This document shows, in pieces, positions 16,890-26,414 of a stretch of DNA of 64,000 nt (position 1 is its first letter; each line of letters starts with the position of its first letter). The notes under the pieces were generated by a model. It was not told where the DNA came from and did not search any database. It saw nothing but the letters and a program-made list of their open reading frames with translations. The position numbers and the translations under genes are program-made. Location: assembly GCF_048595755.1 (NCBI RefSeq), contig NZ_CP184360.1, positions 930,001 to 994,000 on the forward strand. The letters are read 5' to 3'. The stretch is from Luteococcus sp048595755 (GTDB taxonomy: Bacteria; Actinomycetota; Actinomycetes; Propionibacteriales; Propionibacteriaceae).

Positions 16890-18271
16890 GGGGTCTCCTG
16901 TCGAGCGGGCAGCAGCGGGATCCGCCTGGCGGGGGCGATCAGCAGGTGGCGCGAGGCGATGCCGCCGATCAGCCAGATCATGTTGTTGGGGAAGGGGTAG
17001 GGATTGGGGCTGCCCAGGGTGGGCAGCAGCCAGACGAACAGGGCGCCGATGGTGACCAGCTGCCAGCCCTTCGCCTCGGGCGTGGGCGTGCGGCTGACCA
17101 GCACCGCGGCGGGGCCGAGCAGCATGCACAGCGCCCACAGCACGGCTCCCTGGATGCCCGTCTCGGCGGCACGGGCCAGCAGCACGTTGTGCACCTCGAT
17201 GGTCACCGTGGTCAACGGGATGGTGTCGGCCTGGCGCACCCAGTCGACGTTGACGCCGACGAAGTTGCCCCACCCGACGCCGGTGAAGGGCTTGGCCTCG
17301 ATGATCCGCATGGCGGCGTCATTGGTGAGCACCCGGTCGTAGATGGAACGCGAGGTGGTCAGTCGCTCCACCAGCAGCGGCAGCAGGCCGGGGATCGCCA
17401 GCAGGGCCACCGCGGCCGAGCCCACCGATCCCATGATCATCATCGGCAGGCGGCGGCGCAGCGCGGGCACCAGGACGCCGATCACCAGCACGCCGGCCAG
17501 CAGGGCCAGCCACAGGGTGCGGGTCATCGCGAGGGCGTCACCGATGAAGCCGAAGGCCATTGCGGCCAGCGCCAGCCGACGCCAGCGACCCGTGGTCATG
17601 GAGGCCAGCAGTCCCGAGGTGAAGAAGCCCAGCGCGCAGGCCATGCCCATCGGCTCGGAGGCGAGGAAGGGGCCACGGGCCCGGCCGTAGCCGATGCCCA
17701 CGTCGGGATTCATGATGAAGCGGGGAAAGACCAACCAGTCCTGATGGGCGATCTCCCCGATGGCGGTGATGCCCCAGTAGATGGTCAGCAGCGTCATGAA
17801 CTTCAGCAGCAGCATCCGGCGGGCGCGGGTGGCGAAGACCATCGGGCCGGCCGCGAACATCAGCAGCGGCATCACGATGCGGTCCACCAGCATGTACAGC
17901 TTGTAGCTGTCGGTGGCCTCGCCGGTGCTGAACCACGAATAGCAGGTGACCAGGACGGTCAGCAGCCCGATCAGGTAGACCGGCCGCCAGCGCCAACGTT
18001 CCCGGTAGGGGTCCAGTGCCAGCAGCACGAGGGCCGCCAGGAAGAGCGGGCGGTCCAGGGGCAGTGGCAGGCCCAGCAGCCAGGTGTTGCCGCTGAACAT
18101 GTTGAACAGCAGGCCGGCCAGGTAGAGCCAGACGTAGAGCGGGATGGAGCGATCCGCGCTGTCCTCTCCTAGGGCGGGATCGGGCGACCGCAGCGGCCCG
18201 GTGGGCGCCAGCCCCCCGTGCCGTGCGGTGCTGGGGGTCTCGCCCCCTCCCGGCTGCACGATCGTCGACAT
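16886..18271 (-). CDS. Wzy-like polysaccharide polymerase / O-antigen ligase family
   Basis: Polytopic membrane protein of 461 residues with about 11-12 helices and a 40-residue hydrophilic N-terminus. Between later helices lies a large external loop with the Wzy_C-type region (TGVGWGNFVGVNVDWVRQ and TIEVHNVLLARAAETG), where the conserved HN of O-antigen ligase/polymerase proteins is found. It would polymerise flipped repeat units on the outer face of the membrane. Two bases separate it from the chain-length gene; it overlaps the acyltransferase gene by ATGA. Confidence 0.87.
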   Translation of the reverse strand: MSTIVQPGGGETPSTARHGGLAPTGPLRSPDPALGEDSADRSIPLYVWLYLAGLLFNMFSGNTWLLGLPLPLDRPLFLAALVLLALDPYRERWRWRPVYLIGLLTVLVTCYSWFSTGEATDSYKLYMLVDRIVMPLLMFAAGPMVFATRARRMLLLKFMTLLTIYWGITAIGEIAHQDWLVFPRFIMNPDVGIGYGRARGPFLASEPMGMACALGFFTSGLLASMTTGRWRRLALAAMAFGFIGDALAMTRTLWLALLAGVLVIGVLVPALRRRLPMMIMGSVGSAAVALLAIPGLLPLLVERLTTSRSIYDRVLTNDAAMRIIEAKPFTGVGWGNFVGVNVDWVRQADTIPLTTVTIEVHNVLLARAAETGIQGAVLWALCMLLGPAAVLVSRTPTPEAKGWQLVTIGALFVWLLPTLGSPNPYPFPNNMIWLIGGIASRHLLIAPARRIPLLPARQETP

Positions 18272-18273
18272 GA

Positions 18274-19125
18274 TCAGCGTCGCTGACGACGGTCGAGGGC
18301 GACGGCCAGCAGCAGGGCCAGGGCGCCACCGGCGACCAGGCCGAGCAGGCCGTAGCGCTGCATGAGCGACGTGCGGTCGTTCGAGGACTCCTCGGCATCG
18401 CGCACCAGCACCAGGTCGGCCGCCTCGGAGGTGTCGACCATCTGCTTCTGGTACTTGGCGCCCAGGGCATTCATGTGCTGCAGCTGCTGGGTCTCCTCGG
18501 CCATGGCGGCGGTGACCTTCTTGCGGGCCGCCTCGATGCGCGAGGTGGCCGCATCATCGGCCTGCAATTCCTCGAGCTCGCTCTGGGCCGCATTCAGGTC
18601 GCTCTTCGCCTTGGACCACTGCGCGGCCGCCTTGGTGTACTGGTCGAAGGTGATCTTGGGGTCGAGCTTGGTCCCCTCACCGTTGGCGGAGCTGACGAGC
18701 TCCTCGGCGGTCTTCTTGGTGGCGGCGGTCACGGCGGCCAGATCGGTTCCGGTGCCCTCGATGCGGATGATGCTCGACTCCGGGATCGGGGAGGCGGCCA
18801 TGGTCACGCCATCGGTGGAGCCGTTGCGCAGGCCCCGGTCATTGACCCAGCGGGCGTAGTTCGACGCCATGTCCTTGGCGGCCAACGGGAAGCCCGCGAT
18901 CGCCCCGGTGCTGAGGTCACCGGTGCCGACGGCCACGCGGGCCTCGGCGGTGTAGGTCACCGGCTTGGTGGCGCCCAGCCCGACACCGGCGATGGTGCCC
19001 AGCACCATCACGATCAGGGCGGACAGCCAGTGGCGGCGCAGCGACTGCATCGGACGGCTGACCGCTTCGGCCACCGGCTCGACCTCGGTGCGGGGCGGCG
19101 CGTAGGTGTTCATCTCGTTGGTCAT
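18274..19125 (-). CDS. Wzz-like chain-length determinant / polysaccharide co-polymerase
   Basis: Membrane protein of 283 residues with transmembrane helices at about 33-52 and 258-278 flanking an extracytoplasmic helical domain rich in coiled coil (KAKSDLNAAQSELEELQADD). This is the Wzz/PCP layout controlling polymer length. There is no C-terminal tyrosine-kinase domain or Tyr cluster, so any BY-kinase is absent or encoded elsewhere. The ATG at 19125 follows AGGAAG. Located between the WecG-like and Wzy-like genes. Confidence 0.85.
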   Translation of the reverse strand: MTNEMNTYAPPRTEVEPVAEAVSRPMQSLRRHWLSALIVMVLGTIAGVGLGATKPVTYTAEARVAVGTGDLSTGAIAGFPLAAKDMASNYARWVNDRGLRNGSTDGVTMAASPIPESSIIRIEGTGTDLAAVTAATKKTAEELVSSANGEGTKLDPKITFDQYTKAAAQWSKAKSDLNAAQSELEELQADDAATSRIEAARKKVTAAMAEETQQLQHMNALGAKYQKQMVDTSEAADLVLVRDAEESSNDRTSLMQRYGLLGLVAGGALALLLAVALDRRQRR

Positions 19126-19151
19126 CAAGAACTTCCTGTGGTGATGGCGAT

Positions 19152-19973
19152 TCAGCTGAGCGGACGGCCGCCGCGCAGGCGGGTGGCCACGGAGCGGCCC
19201 AGCAGGGAGAGGGTGTAGGGCACGCCGTGGCGCAGGTAACGGCCAGACAGGCGACGCGGCTCCTGGAAGAGTCGGTGGAGCCACTCGGCGCCCAGGCGCT
19301 GGACCAGGGTGTGGGCGCGGGGCACGTCGCCAGCGGCCATGTCGAGGGCACCACCGCAGCCGATGAACCACGCCTTGGGCAGGGCCTCGAGCATCGCCAG
19401 GGCGACGCGTTCCTGCCGCGGGAAGCCCAGCGCGACGAAGACGACGTCCGGCCGGGTCTCGGCCACCAGGTCGACTGCCCGCTGGAGCCCCTCGGGGGTG
19501 GCGTCGAAGCCGCGCTCGGGGCTGTGGGTCCCCACGATCTGGAGCCCGGGGGAGGCCTGCTGGAGCTTGCTGGCGGCCCGGTCGGCGACGCCGGGGGCGG
19601 CACCGAAGAGGAAGACTCGAAGACCGTCCTTGGCGGCGCGCTGGCACAACAGCGGCACCATCTCGGCTCCGGTCACACGCTCCGGCAGCTGGTCACCGAG
19701 GATCCAGCTGGCCCAGACCAGCGGCATGCCGTCGGCGACCACGAGGCGGGCGCGCTCCAGCACGTCCGGCGTGTGGTGCAGCTGGCGCATGATGTCGGTG
19801 TTGACCGTGAGCACCAGACCACCATCGGAGCCGTTGCGGACATTGCTGGAGATGATGTCCAGCGTCTCCGGCTCGGTGACGGCGTGGAAGTCCACCCCGT
19901 CGATCGTGATGGTGCGAAGCGACGAGATCTGGCCGCTGGAGTGCGTGCTGGCGCGGTCGGTTCCGTTCTGCAT
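19152..19973 (-). CDS. WecG/TagA/CpsF-family glycosyltransferase
   Basis: Glycosyltransferase family 26 protein of 273 residues, which adds the second sugar to lipid-linked N-acetylhexosamine in teichoic acid, enterobacterial common antigen and capsule pathways. Visible motifs are TVNTDIMRQ, VVADGMPLVWAS, RVTGAEMVP, GAAPGVADRA, DVVFVALGFPRQE and GCGGALDMAAG. The ATG at 19973 follows GGGGGGAA at 8 nt; an upstream in-frame ATG at 19994 is less well placed. First gene of the polysaccharide operon. No initiating phosphoglycosyltransferase (WecA/WbaP type) is in the window, so the first sugar must come from elsewhere. Confidence 0.9.
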   Translation of the reverse strand: MQNGTDRASTHSSGQISSLRTITIDGVDFHAVTEPETLDIISSNVRNGSDGGLVLTVNTDIMRQLHHTPDVLERARLVVADGMPLVWASWILGDQLPERVTGAEMVPLLCQRAAKDGLRVFLFGAAPGVADRAASKLQQASPGLQIVGTHSPERGFDATPEGLQRAVDLVAETRPDVVFVALGFPRQERVALAMLEALPKAWFIGCGGALDMAAGDVPRAHTLVQRLGAEWLHRLFQEPRRLSGRYLRHGVPYTLSLLGRSVATRLRGGRPLS

Positions 19974-20022
19974 CAAATGTTCCCCCCGAAACATGACGTC
20001 TGGTGTGGCGTCCTGTCGCCGA

Positions 20023-20028
20023 CCATAC
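20023..20028 (-). promoter_or_regulatory. Candidate -10 of the polysaccharide operon
   Basis: TATGGT on the minus strand, 50 bp upstream of the WecG-like ATG in the 214-bp divergent interval 19974-20187. This would be the promoter for the whole operon ending at 12019. The -35 is not clear. Confidence 0.35.
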
Positions 20029-20187
20029 AGATGACCAACTACGCCTGCTTGCCAAACCCAGCGCACACTCAGGGAAGCCGAAGCCCCCTCACAGCCGGTC
20101 TTCAGCTGCTCGTCGCCTGCGGGTCACACCCCGGGCGCCGCGACTTTGCAAGTGGCATCATGGGCGCCAGAGCCCCGGGAGGTTGTC

Positions 20188-21300
20188 ATGGCTGACAAGC
20201 ACGGACGTCGACAGGAGGAGGCCGCGGAGGCGGCCCGGCAGGGCTGGAGCTTCACCGCCCCCAGCGCCACCCTGGGTCATTCCGCTGTGGGTCATTCCAC
20301 CCCGAGTGATTCCGTTGTGGGCCCTTCCACCATGGGCAGTGCCTCGCGGGATGGGCAGCATTGGCGAGAGCCCAGCACCACCGGCAGCGTCACGACCACC
20401 AGCACCTTCGGATCGCAGTCGCTGCGGGGCAGTTCGGCGCTGGGCGGGGCGATGCCCCTGCCAGATCCGCACGGTGGGCCCGATCCGCACGGTGGAGTGG
20501 AGCACGCCGACCATGGGTACGTCACCTCCCTGGATCTGGCGAGGCTCGACGCGGAGCAGCCGACCGACCTGGACGGTGCCAGTTTCCCGCCGCCGACCGG
20601 TGCCCCGCAGCCTCCGCCCGAGGTGCAGCCTCCACCCGAGGTCTGGGCACCACCGCCGCAGGCCGACGTCACGGCCCAGCCCTGGGGGCTTCCCGACGGT
20701 GGCGCCGACGGGGTGTGGAAACCGCCCGCCCAGCCACCCCAGCGGCGATCCACGCCGAGCGGCAAGCCGGTTGGCGCCGCCAGGCGTCTGGTGGGCGTGC
20801 TGGTGGCACTGACCTTCGTCCCCGGCCTGTTCAGCAGCGGGCTGGTCTGGCTGCAGGAGCAGGGGTGGGTCGAGTCGATCGGTACGCGTCAGGTTCAGCC
20901 CGAGCCGCCTTCCGGTGAGCAGCATGTCTCCGGTGGTGTGGCCAGCTATCGAGCACCGGCCGAGTGGCTCGTCCGGGAGGTGAGCTCCAGCGGCGATCAC
21001 CTGATCTCCAGGCAGCAGCCGACGACCCAGCTGTGGGTCGATCGCGAGGCGGCGCGGGGCTCATTGTCGCGGCAGTGTCGCGCCCGGCTCGAGGACGACG
21101 TCGAGGTGGTGCGGGGGCCGCGCCCCGATTTCGGTGGCCGCGAGTCGGTCAGCTACATCGGCACCAAGCCGGGGCTGACGGTGGTGCGCTCCTGTGCCCA
21201 GGAGGGCGGCGACGTGCTCATCCTGCACGGCGTCCACGACGGCACGGACGCCGACGCACTGCGCGAGGCGATGGGTCTGGTGGCCGAGACCATCGACTGA
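20188..21300 (+). CDS. Proline-rich single-pass membrane protein, unknown function
   Basis: A 370-residue protein I do not recognise. Residues 1-190 are disordered and low-complexity, with degenerate GHS/PS repeats near 30-50 and Pro-rich stretches (PPPEVQPPPEVWAPPP). One transmembrane helix (about 200-220, VGVLVALTFVPGLFSSGLVW) is followed by a 145-residue extracytoplasmic domain containing two or three cysteines (QCRARLE, RSCAQEGG). The topology resembles actinobacterial membrane proteins with cytoplasmic Pro-rich tails. The ATG at 20188 follows GGGAGG. It is divergent from the polysaccharide operon, so an envelope role is possible. Confidence 0.7.
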   Translation: MADKHGRRQEEAAEAARQGWSFTAPSATLGHSAVGHSTPSDSVVGPSTMGSASRDGQHWREPSTTGSVTTTSTFGSQSLRGSSALGGAMPLPDPHGGPDPHGGVEHADHGYVTSLDLARLDAEQPTDLDGASFPPPTGAPQPPPEVQPPPEVWAPPPQADVTAQPWGLPDGGADGVWKPPAQPPQRRSTPSGKPVGAARRLVGVLVALTFVPGLFSSGLVWLQEQGWVESIGTRQVQPEPPSGEQHVSGGVASYRAPAEWLVREVSSSGDHLISRQQPTTQLWVDREAARGSLSRQCRARLEDDVEVVRGPRPDFGGRESVSYIGTKPGLTVVRSCAQEGGDVLILHGVHDGTDADALREAMGLVAETID

Positions 21301-21390
21301 CCCTCGCCGGTGACGGATTCGGCCCTCACCCGGCCCATGGCGCGGCGCCTGGTCGTGACAGACTGGAGCCAGCCCAACGAAGGAGTGAAG

Positions 21391-23118
<1,728 letters not shown>

Positions 23119-23140
23119 CCGACCCTCGCCTCACCCAGCC

Positions 23141-23240
23141 ACGATCCCCGAGTTCGCCGGATCACGATCGCCGAGCCTGTCGAGGGGTCGGAAACGATCC
23201 CCGAGTTCGCCGGACCGCGATCCCCGAGCTTGTCGGGGGG
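23141..23240. repeat. 53-bp tandem duplication of dispersed-repeat units
   Basis: Two unit types alternate. ACGATCCCCGAGTTCGCCGG occurs at 23141 and 23194. The core type (GCCGAGCCTGTCGAGGGG; second copy CCCCGAGCTTGTCGGGGGG) occurs at 23164 and 23217. Each pair is 53 bp apart, so the block is a diverged tandem duplication. The second unit is the reverse orientation of the repeat found at 33909, 41534, 44192 and 53416. It directly follows the fumarase gene. Confidence 0.85.
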
Positions 23241-23245
23241 AGGCG

Positions 23246-23281
23246 CCCGGGTTTCACGTGGAACCGCACGTGGAACCCGGG
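23246..23281. terminator. Hairpin after fumarase gene
   Basis: CCCGGGTTTCACGTG (23246-23260) pairs with 23267-23281 around a 6-nt loop, 15 bp with one G-U. It is the first strong stem after the fumarase stop and probably its terminator. It overlaps the parS-like site. Confidence 0.6.
23249..23264. other. parS-like ParB-binding site candidate
   Basis: The 16-mer GGTTTCACGTGGAACC matches the core GTTTCACGTGAAAC of bacterial parS at 13 of 14 positions; the deviation (G for A) keeps the site within the GTTYCACGTGRAAC form. A second half-site CACGTGGAAC follows at 23267. It is the only such match seen in the window. No parA/parB gene is nearby, so this rests on the motif alone. Confidence 0.45.
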
Positions 23282-23389
23282 GCAGGTCGGCCCGGCACCC
23301 GGGGGTCGGAGCCGAGCATCGCGCCCGTCAGCTGCAGCTGGCGGGCGCTTTCTGCACCATGGGGGCGGCGCAATGGATAGCGTCGGAAC

Positions 23390-24097
23390 ATGACCAGACG
23401 CATCCTGGTGGTGGATGACGAGGCAGGGATCCGGGCGGTGCTGCGCGAATACCTGCTGGCCGACGGACACGACGTGGTGGAGGCCGCAACCGGTCGGCAG
23501 GCCCTGCAGGTGCAGGCAGCGGCGCCGGCAGACCTGGTGCTGCTCGACATCGGCCTGCCCGACATCGACGGTCTGGAGGTGCTGCGCTCTCTGCGGCAGG
23601 ACGACGAGGTCTACGTGATCCTGGTCACCGCCCGGGCCGAGGAGGTGGACAAGCTCGTCGGGCTGCAGGTGGGGGCCGACGACTATGTCACCAAGCCCTT
23701 CAGCCCTCGCGAGGTGGCCGCGCGGGTGAAGACGGTGCTACGGCGTGCCCGGGGATCGGCCGGGGCAGCTGCCGCCCCTGGTCCAGATTCAGTGGTGATG
23801 GACTTCGGCAGCCTGCGCATCGACGTCGAACGCCGCGAGGTGACCGCCGGTGCCGACGACGTCGAGCTCTCCGCGCTGGAATTCGACCTGCTGGCGGCGA
23901 TGGCCTCCTCGCCCGGTCGGGTCTGGTCGCGCCGACAGCTGCTGGACCAGGTATGGGGGGACGACTTCTTCGGTGACGAACGGGTCGTCGACGTCCATGT
24001 GCGCAATCTGCGGCGGGTGCTGCACGACGATGCCACGGACCCCACGGTGATCGGCACCGTCCGTGGTGTGGGGTACAAGTTCCTGCTGGGGGCGTGA
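23390..24097 (+). CDS. OmpR/PhoB-family response regulator
   Basis: Transcription factor of 235 residues. The receiver domain has acidic D9, D10 and E11, phospho-acceptor D53 in LLDIGLPDIDG and the YVTKPFSPRE switch-lysine motif. An Ala/Gly linker (about 122-132) leads to a winged-helix domain ending VRGVGYKFLLG. The ATG at 23390 gives the canonical MTRRILVVDDE. Its stop overlaps the start of the partner kinase gene. Target genes are unknown; the DUF2202 gene beyond the kinase is a nearby candidate. Confidence 0.93.
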   Translation: MTRRILVVDDEAGIRAVLREYLLADGHDVVEAATGRQALQVQAAAPADLVLLDIGLPDIDGLEVLRSLRQDDEVYVILVTARAEEVDKLVGLQVGADDYVTKPFSPREVAARVKTVLRRARGSAGAAAAPGPDSVVMDFGSLRIDVERREVTAGADDVELSALEFDLLAAMASSPGRVWSRRQLLDQVWGDDFFGDERVVDVHVRNLRRVLHDDATDPTVIGTVRGVGYKFLLGA

Positions 24098-25173
24098 TGA
24101 ACCGGTTGTCGACCCGACTGGTGATCAGTCACGCGGTGGTTGCCCTGGTGGCTGCCCTGACCACCTACCTGGTGGTGCGGTTGTGGGCGCCTGCCCTCTT
24201 CGACCAGAACCTGCACCAGGCCCGTGTGGCGGGGGGCGGTCGGATGCCGGGCCAAGGTCCCGGTCTGCGTCTGCAGTTCGCCGAGACGGTGAATCGTGCG
24301 GTCATGGTGGGTGGCCTCGCCGGGGTGCTGGTCGCCAGCCTGCTGGCCGCCCTGTTGGCCCGGCGCATCGTCGGTCCTCTGGTCTCGCTGCAGCGAGCGG
24401 CGCGATCGATGGCTGCCGGCCAATTCCAAACCCCCGTGCCGAGGAGCTCCACGGCCGAACTGGCGCGGCTGTCCGACGACGTGCGCAGCCTGGGGACCCA
24501 GCTTGCCGAGGCCGAAGCCCGGCGGGTGCGGCTGCTGGGTGAGTTCGCGCACGAGCTGCGCACCCCGCTGAGTGTGGCCAATGGCTACCTGGAGGCGATG
24601 GTGGACGGTGTGATGCCCACCGATGCCGAGCGGCTGACGCAGGTGCAGGACGAGTTGCGGCGGGTGCAGCGGTTGGGAACCGACCTCTCGTCGCTCTCGC
24701 GGGCCGAGGAGGGGCGCCTGGAGCTGCGCCCCCAGCCGGTGCGGCTCGACGAGGTGGCCCAACGCGTGGTCGCTCGGCTGGCACCCCAGGCGGACGACGC
24801 CGGGGTGGAGCTGGTCGCCAGCGGCAGTGCACCCCCGGTCCAGGCTGATCCAGACCGGATGGCGCAGGTGCTGACCAATCTGGTGGGCAATGCCCTGCGG
24901 GCCACCCCGCCCGGTGGCCGAATCACCGTGACCACGGATGGCTCCGATGCCGCGGTGCGGGTGCGGGTGGCCGACACGGGTGAGGGGCTGACCCGCGACG
25001 ACCTGGACAGGATCTTCGAACGCTTCTACCGGGTGGGCCGTCGGGCCGATGGTGGCACGGGGATCGGGCTGACGATCGCCCGAGGGATCGTGGAGGCGCA
25101 CGGCGGCAGTCTGGAGGGCGAGTCCGAAGGCCTTGGCAGGGGCGCCGTCTTCACGGTCGGCCTGCCTCGGTGA
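24097..25173 (+). CDS. Sensor histidine kinase (BaeS-like)
   Basis: Membrane kinase of 358 residues. Helix 1 is at about 8-28, followed by a short extracytoplasmic segment (about 29-66) containing GGGRMPGQGPG, helix 2 at about 68-90, HAMP (VGPLVSLQRAARSM), HisKA with H152 (EFAHELRTPLSV), and an ATPase domain with NLVGNALRATPPGG and GGTGIGLTIARGIVEAHGG. The ATG at 24097 overlaps the regulator stop as TGATG; a GTG at 24094 is an alternative. Its last 148 bp are overlapped on the other strand by the DUF2202 gene. Confidence 0.92.
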   Translation: MNRLSTRLVISHAVVALVAALTTYLVVRLWAPALFDQNLHQARVAGGGRMPGQGPGLRLQFAETVNRAVMVGGLAGVLVASLLAALLARRIVGPLVSLQRAARSMAAGQFQTPVPRSSTAELARLSDDVRSLGTQLAEAEARRVRLLGEFAHELRTPLSVANGYLEAMVDGVMPTDAERLTQVQDELRRVQRLGTDLSSLSRAEEGRLELRPQPVRLDEVAQRVVARLAPQADDAGVELVASGSAPPVQADPDRMAQVLTNLVGNALRATPPGGRITVTTDGSDAAVRVRVADTGEGLTRDDLDRIFERFYRVGRRADGGTGIGLTIARGIVEAHGGSLEGESEGLGRGAVFTVGLPR

Positions 25174-25817
25174 TGTGGAGGCCGGTGACGAGGGTGTTGG
25201 CTGCCGGGACCGCTGCCCTGTCCCGCCTCGGCGGCGGCAGTGAAGGCCTGCAGGTGGTTCTGCGACCCGAAGAACAGGTGCTCGAAGACTTGCCTCACGT
25301 CGGCCTGCTTGATCGTCTTCAGCGCGGCCTGCAGGTCTGCGATGTCGCGCTTCTCGAGCTCGATGCCCACCTGATAGGCCTCCTCCAGTGAGCTGCTGCC
25401 GCGTTGCAGCCAGTCGTCGTGGAGTTCCTGGATGGCCGGATCGGCATAGGTGCCAGCCGGCAGGCCCGCCGACGGGTCGTCGATGCCATAGGTGGCCAGC
25501 AGTGCGCCGATGGCGTCGTAGTGGCGCTGTTCGCTGAGCATGATGCGACTGAAGGGAAGTGTCTGGTCGTACTGGTCGGCGAGTGCGGTGTAGAGGTCGC
25601 GGGCCATGCGCTCCTCCTCGCGGCTGAAGGCCAGGCTCTTGGCCAGGGCGGCATTGGCCTTCTGTTGGGCCGGGGTCGTGCGTGTGGGGGCGGGGGCCTG
25701 CCGTGCGACGGACGCGGGGGCCTGCGGCGTCGTGTCGGCCAGGGCAGGGCCGGTGAGGCCGATGCTGGAGAGCAACAGGGCGGAGGTGATGCCCAGGGCA
25801 GTGGGTGTCTTGCGCAT
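25026..25817 (-). CDS. Secreted DUF2202 (ferritin-like helical) protein
   Basis: Exported 263-residue protein. A signal peptide (about 1-27, cleavage after PALA) precedes a Pro/Ala/Thr linker (30-50). The DUF2202 four-helix domain (about 53-205) has SREEERMARDLYTALADQY, SEQRHYDAIGALLATYGI, ELEKRDIADLQAAL and FFGSQNHLQAFT, giving the Glu and His residues of a possible di-metal site. The final 50-60 residues are basic, Pro/Ser-rich and lie antisense to the 3' end of the kinase gene, so they probably evolved by stop-codon loss and read-through into the neighbour. Domain function is not known. Confidence 0.8.
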   Translation of the reverse strand: MRKTPTALGITSALLLSSIGLTGPALADTTPQAPASVARQAPAPTRTTPAQQKANAALAKSLAFSREEERMARDLYTALADQYDQTLPFSRIMLSEQRHYDAIGALLATYGIDDPSAGLPAGTYADPAIQELHDDWLQRGSSSLEEAYQVGIELEKRDIADLQAALKTIKQADVRQVFEHLFFGSQNHLQAFTAAAEAGQGSGPGSQHPRHRPPHHRGRPTVKTAPLPRPSDSPSRLPPCASTIPRAIVSPIPVPPSARRPTR

Positions 25818-25899
25818 GCGGCCAGTGCAGCAGGTGGGTGTGAAGGTCCTGCCGCTGTGGGTGTGAAGATCGTGTGAAGGGAAGCAGTGCAGGGGTTTT

Positions 25900-25915
25900 A
25901 TACCCCACCGGGTAT
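25900..25915. promoter_or_regulatory. CsoR/CstR-like operator upstream of thioredoxin
   Basis: ATACCC and GGGTAT flank CACC in ATACCCCACCGGGTAT, 9 bp upstream of the thioredoxin ATG. This is the pattern recognised by CsoR-family repressors, which sense Cu(I) (CsoR) or persulfide/sulfite (CstR). The preceding TTATAC can serve as part of the -10, so repressor binding would block the promoter. No csoR gene is in the window. Confidence 0.6.
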
Positions 25916-25924
25916 CATGGGGTC

Positions 25925-26296
25925 ATGGCTACGACTGAGATCACTTCCCAGAACATCGAGCAGACGATCACCGGTGAGGGCATCGTCCTCCTGGACTTCT
26001 GGGCCGGCTGGTGCGGCCCCTGCATGCAGTTCGCGCCCATCTTCGAGGCAGCGAGCGAGAAGCACCCCGACATCGTCTTCGGCAAGATCGACACCGAGGC
26101 CCAGCAGGAGCTGGCCGTGCAGGCCGAGATCCAGGCCATTCCCACGCTGATGGCCTTCCGTGATGGCGTCGCGGTCTTCCGTGAGTCCGGTGCCCTGCCG
26201 GCTGCCGCGCTCGACCAGCTGATTGCGCAGATCCGTGGACTCGACATGGAGGCGGTCCGCGCGCAGATCGCGGAGCAGGGCGGCCAGGCTCGGTGA
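25925..26296 (+). CDS. Thioredoxin
   Basis: Cytoplasmic redox protein of 123 residues with the full active site WCGPC (C30, C33), the FWAGWCGPCMQFAPIF helix and the cis-proline loop AIPTLMAF. The C-terminus extends about 12 residues beyond a minimal thioredoxin (DMEAVRAQIAEQGGQAR). The ATG at 25925 is used because the CsoR-like operator occupies the space just upstream, so an earlier start would put the operator inside the gene. The operator suggests a role in copper or reactive-sulfur stress rather than housekeeping reduction. Confidence 0.92.
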   Translation: MATTEITSQNIEQTITGEGIVLLDFWAGWCGPCMQFAPIFEAASEKHPDIVFGKIDTEAQQELAVQAEIQAIPTLMAFRDGVAVFRESGALPAAALDQLIAQIRGLDMEAVRAQIAEQGGQAR

Positions 26297-26357
26297 GCTG
26301 GTGCGCTCCTCACGTGGGGGTGACCTTCGCGGCCCCGCGTGCGTAGGGGGAGGGAAA

Positions 26358-26393
26358 GGGGAGGGGTCCTGCCGTTTGGCAGGACCCCTCCCC
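26358..26393. terminator. Bidirectional terminator hairpin
   Basis: A 16-bp perfect stem (GGGGAGGGGTCCTGCC and complement) with a GTTT loop and a T-containing tail, between convergent thioredoxin and the 26415 hypothetical gene. Confidence 0.88.
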
Positions 26394-26414
26394 TTGTTCA
26401 GTCTCTGGGCTGGA

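Noticed and set aside
23683..25908. Long minus-strand open frame opposite the two-component system
   Set aside because: His/Gln/Arg-rich shadow of the regulator and kinase; no domain and no start signal.
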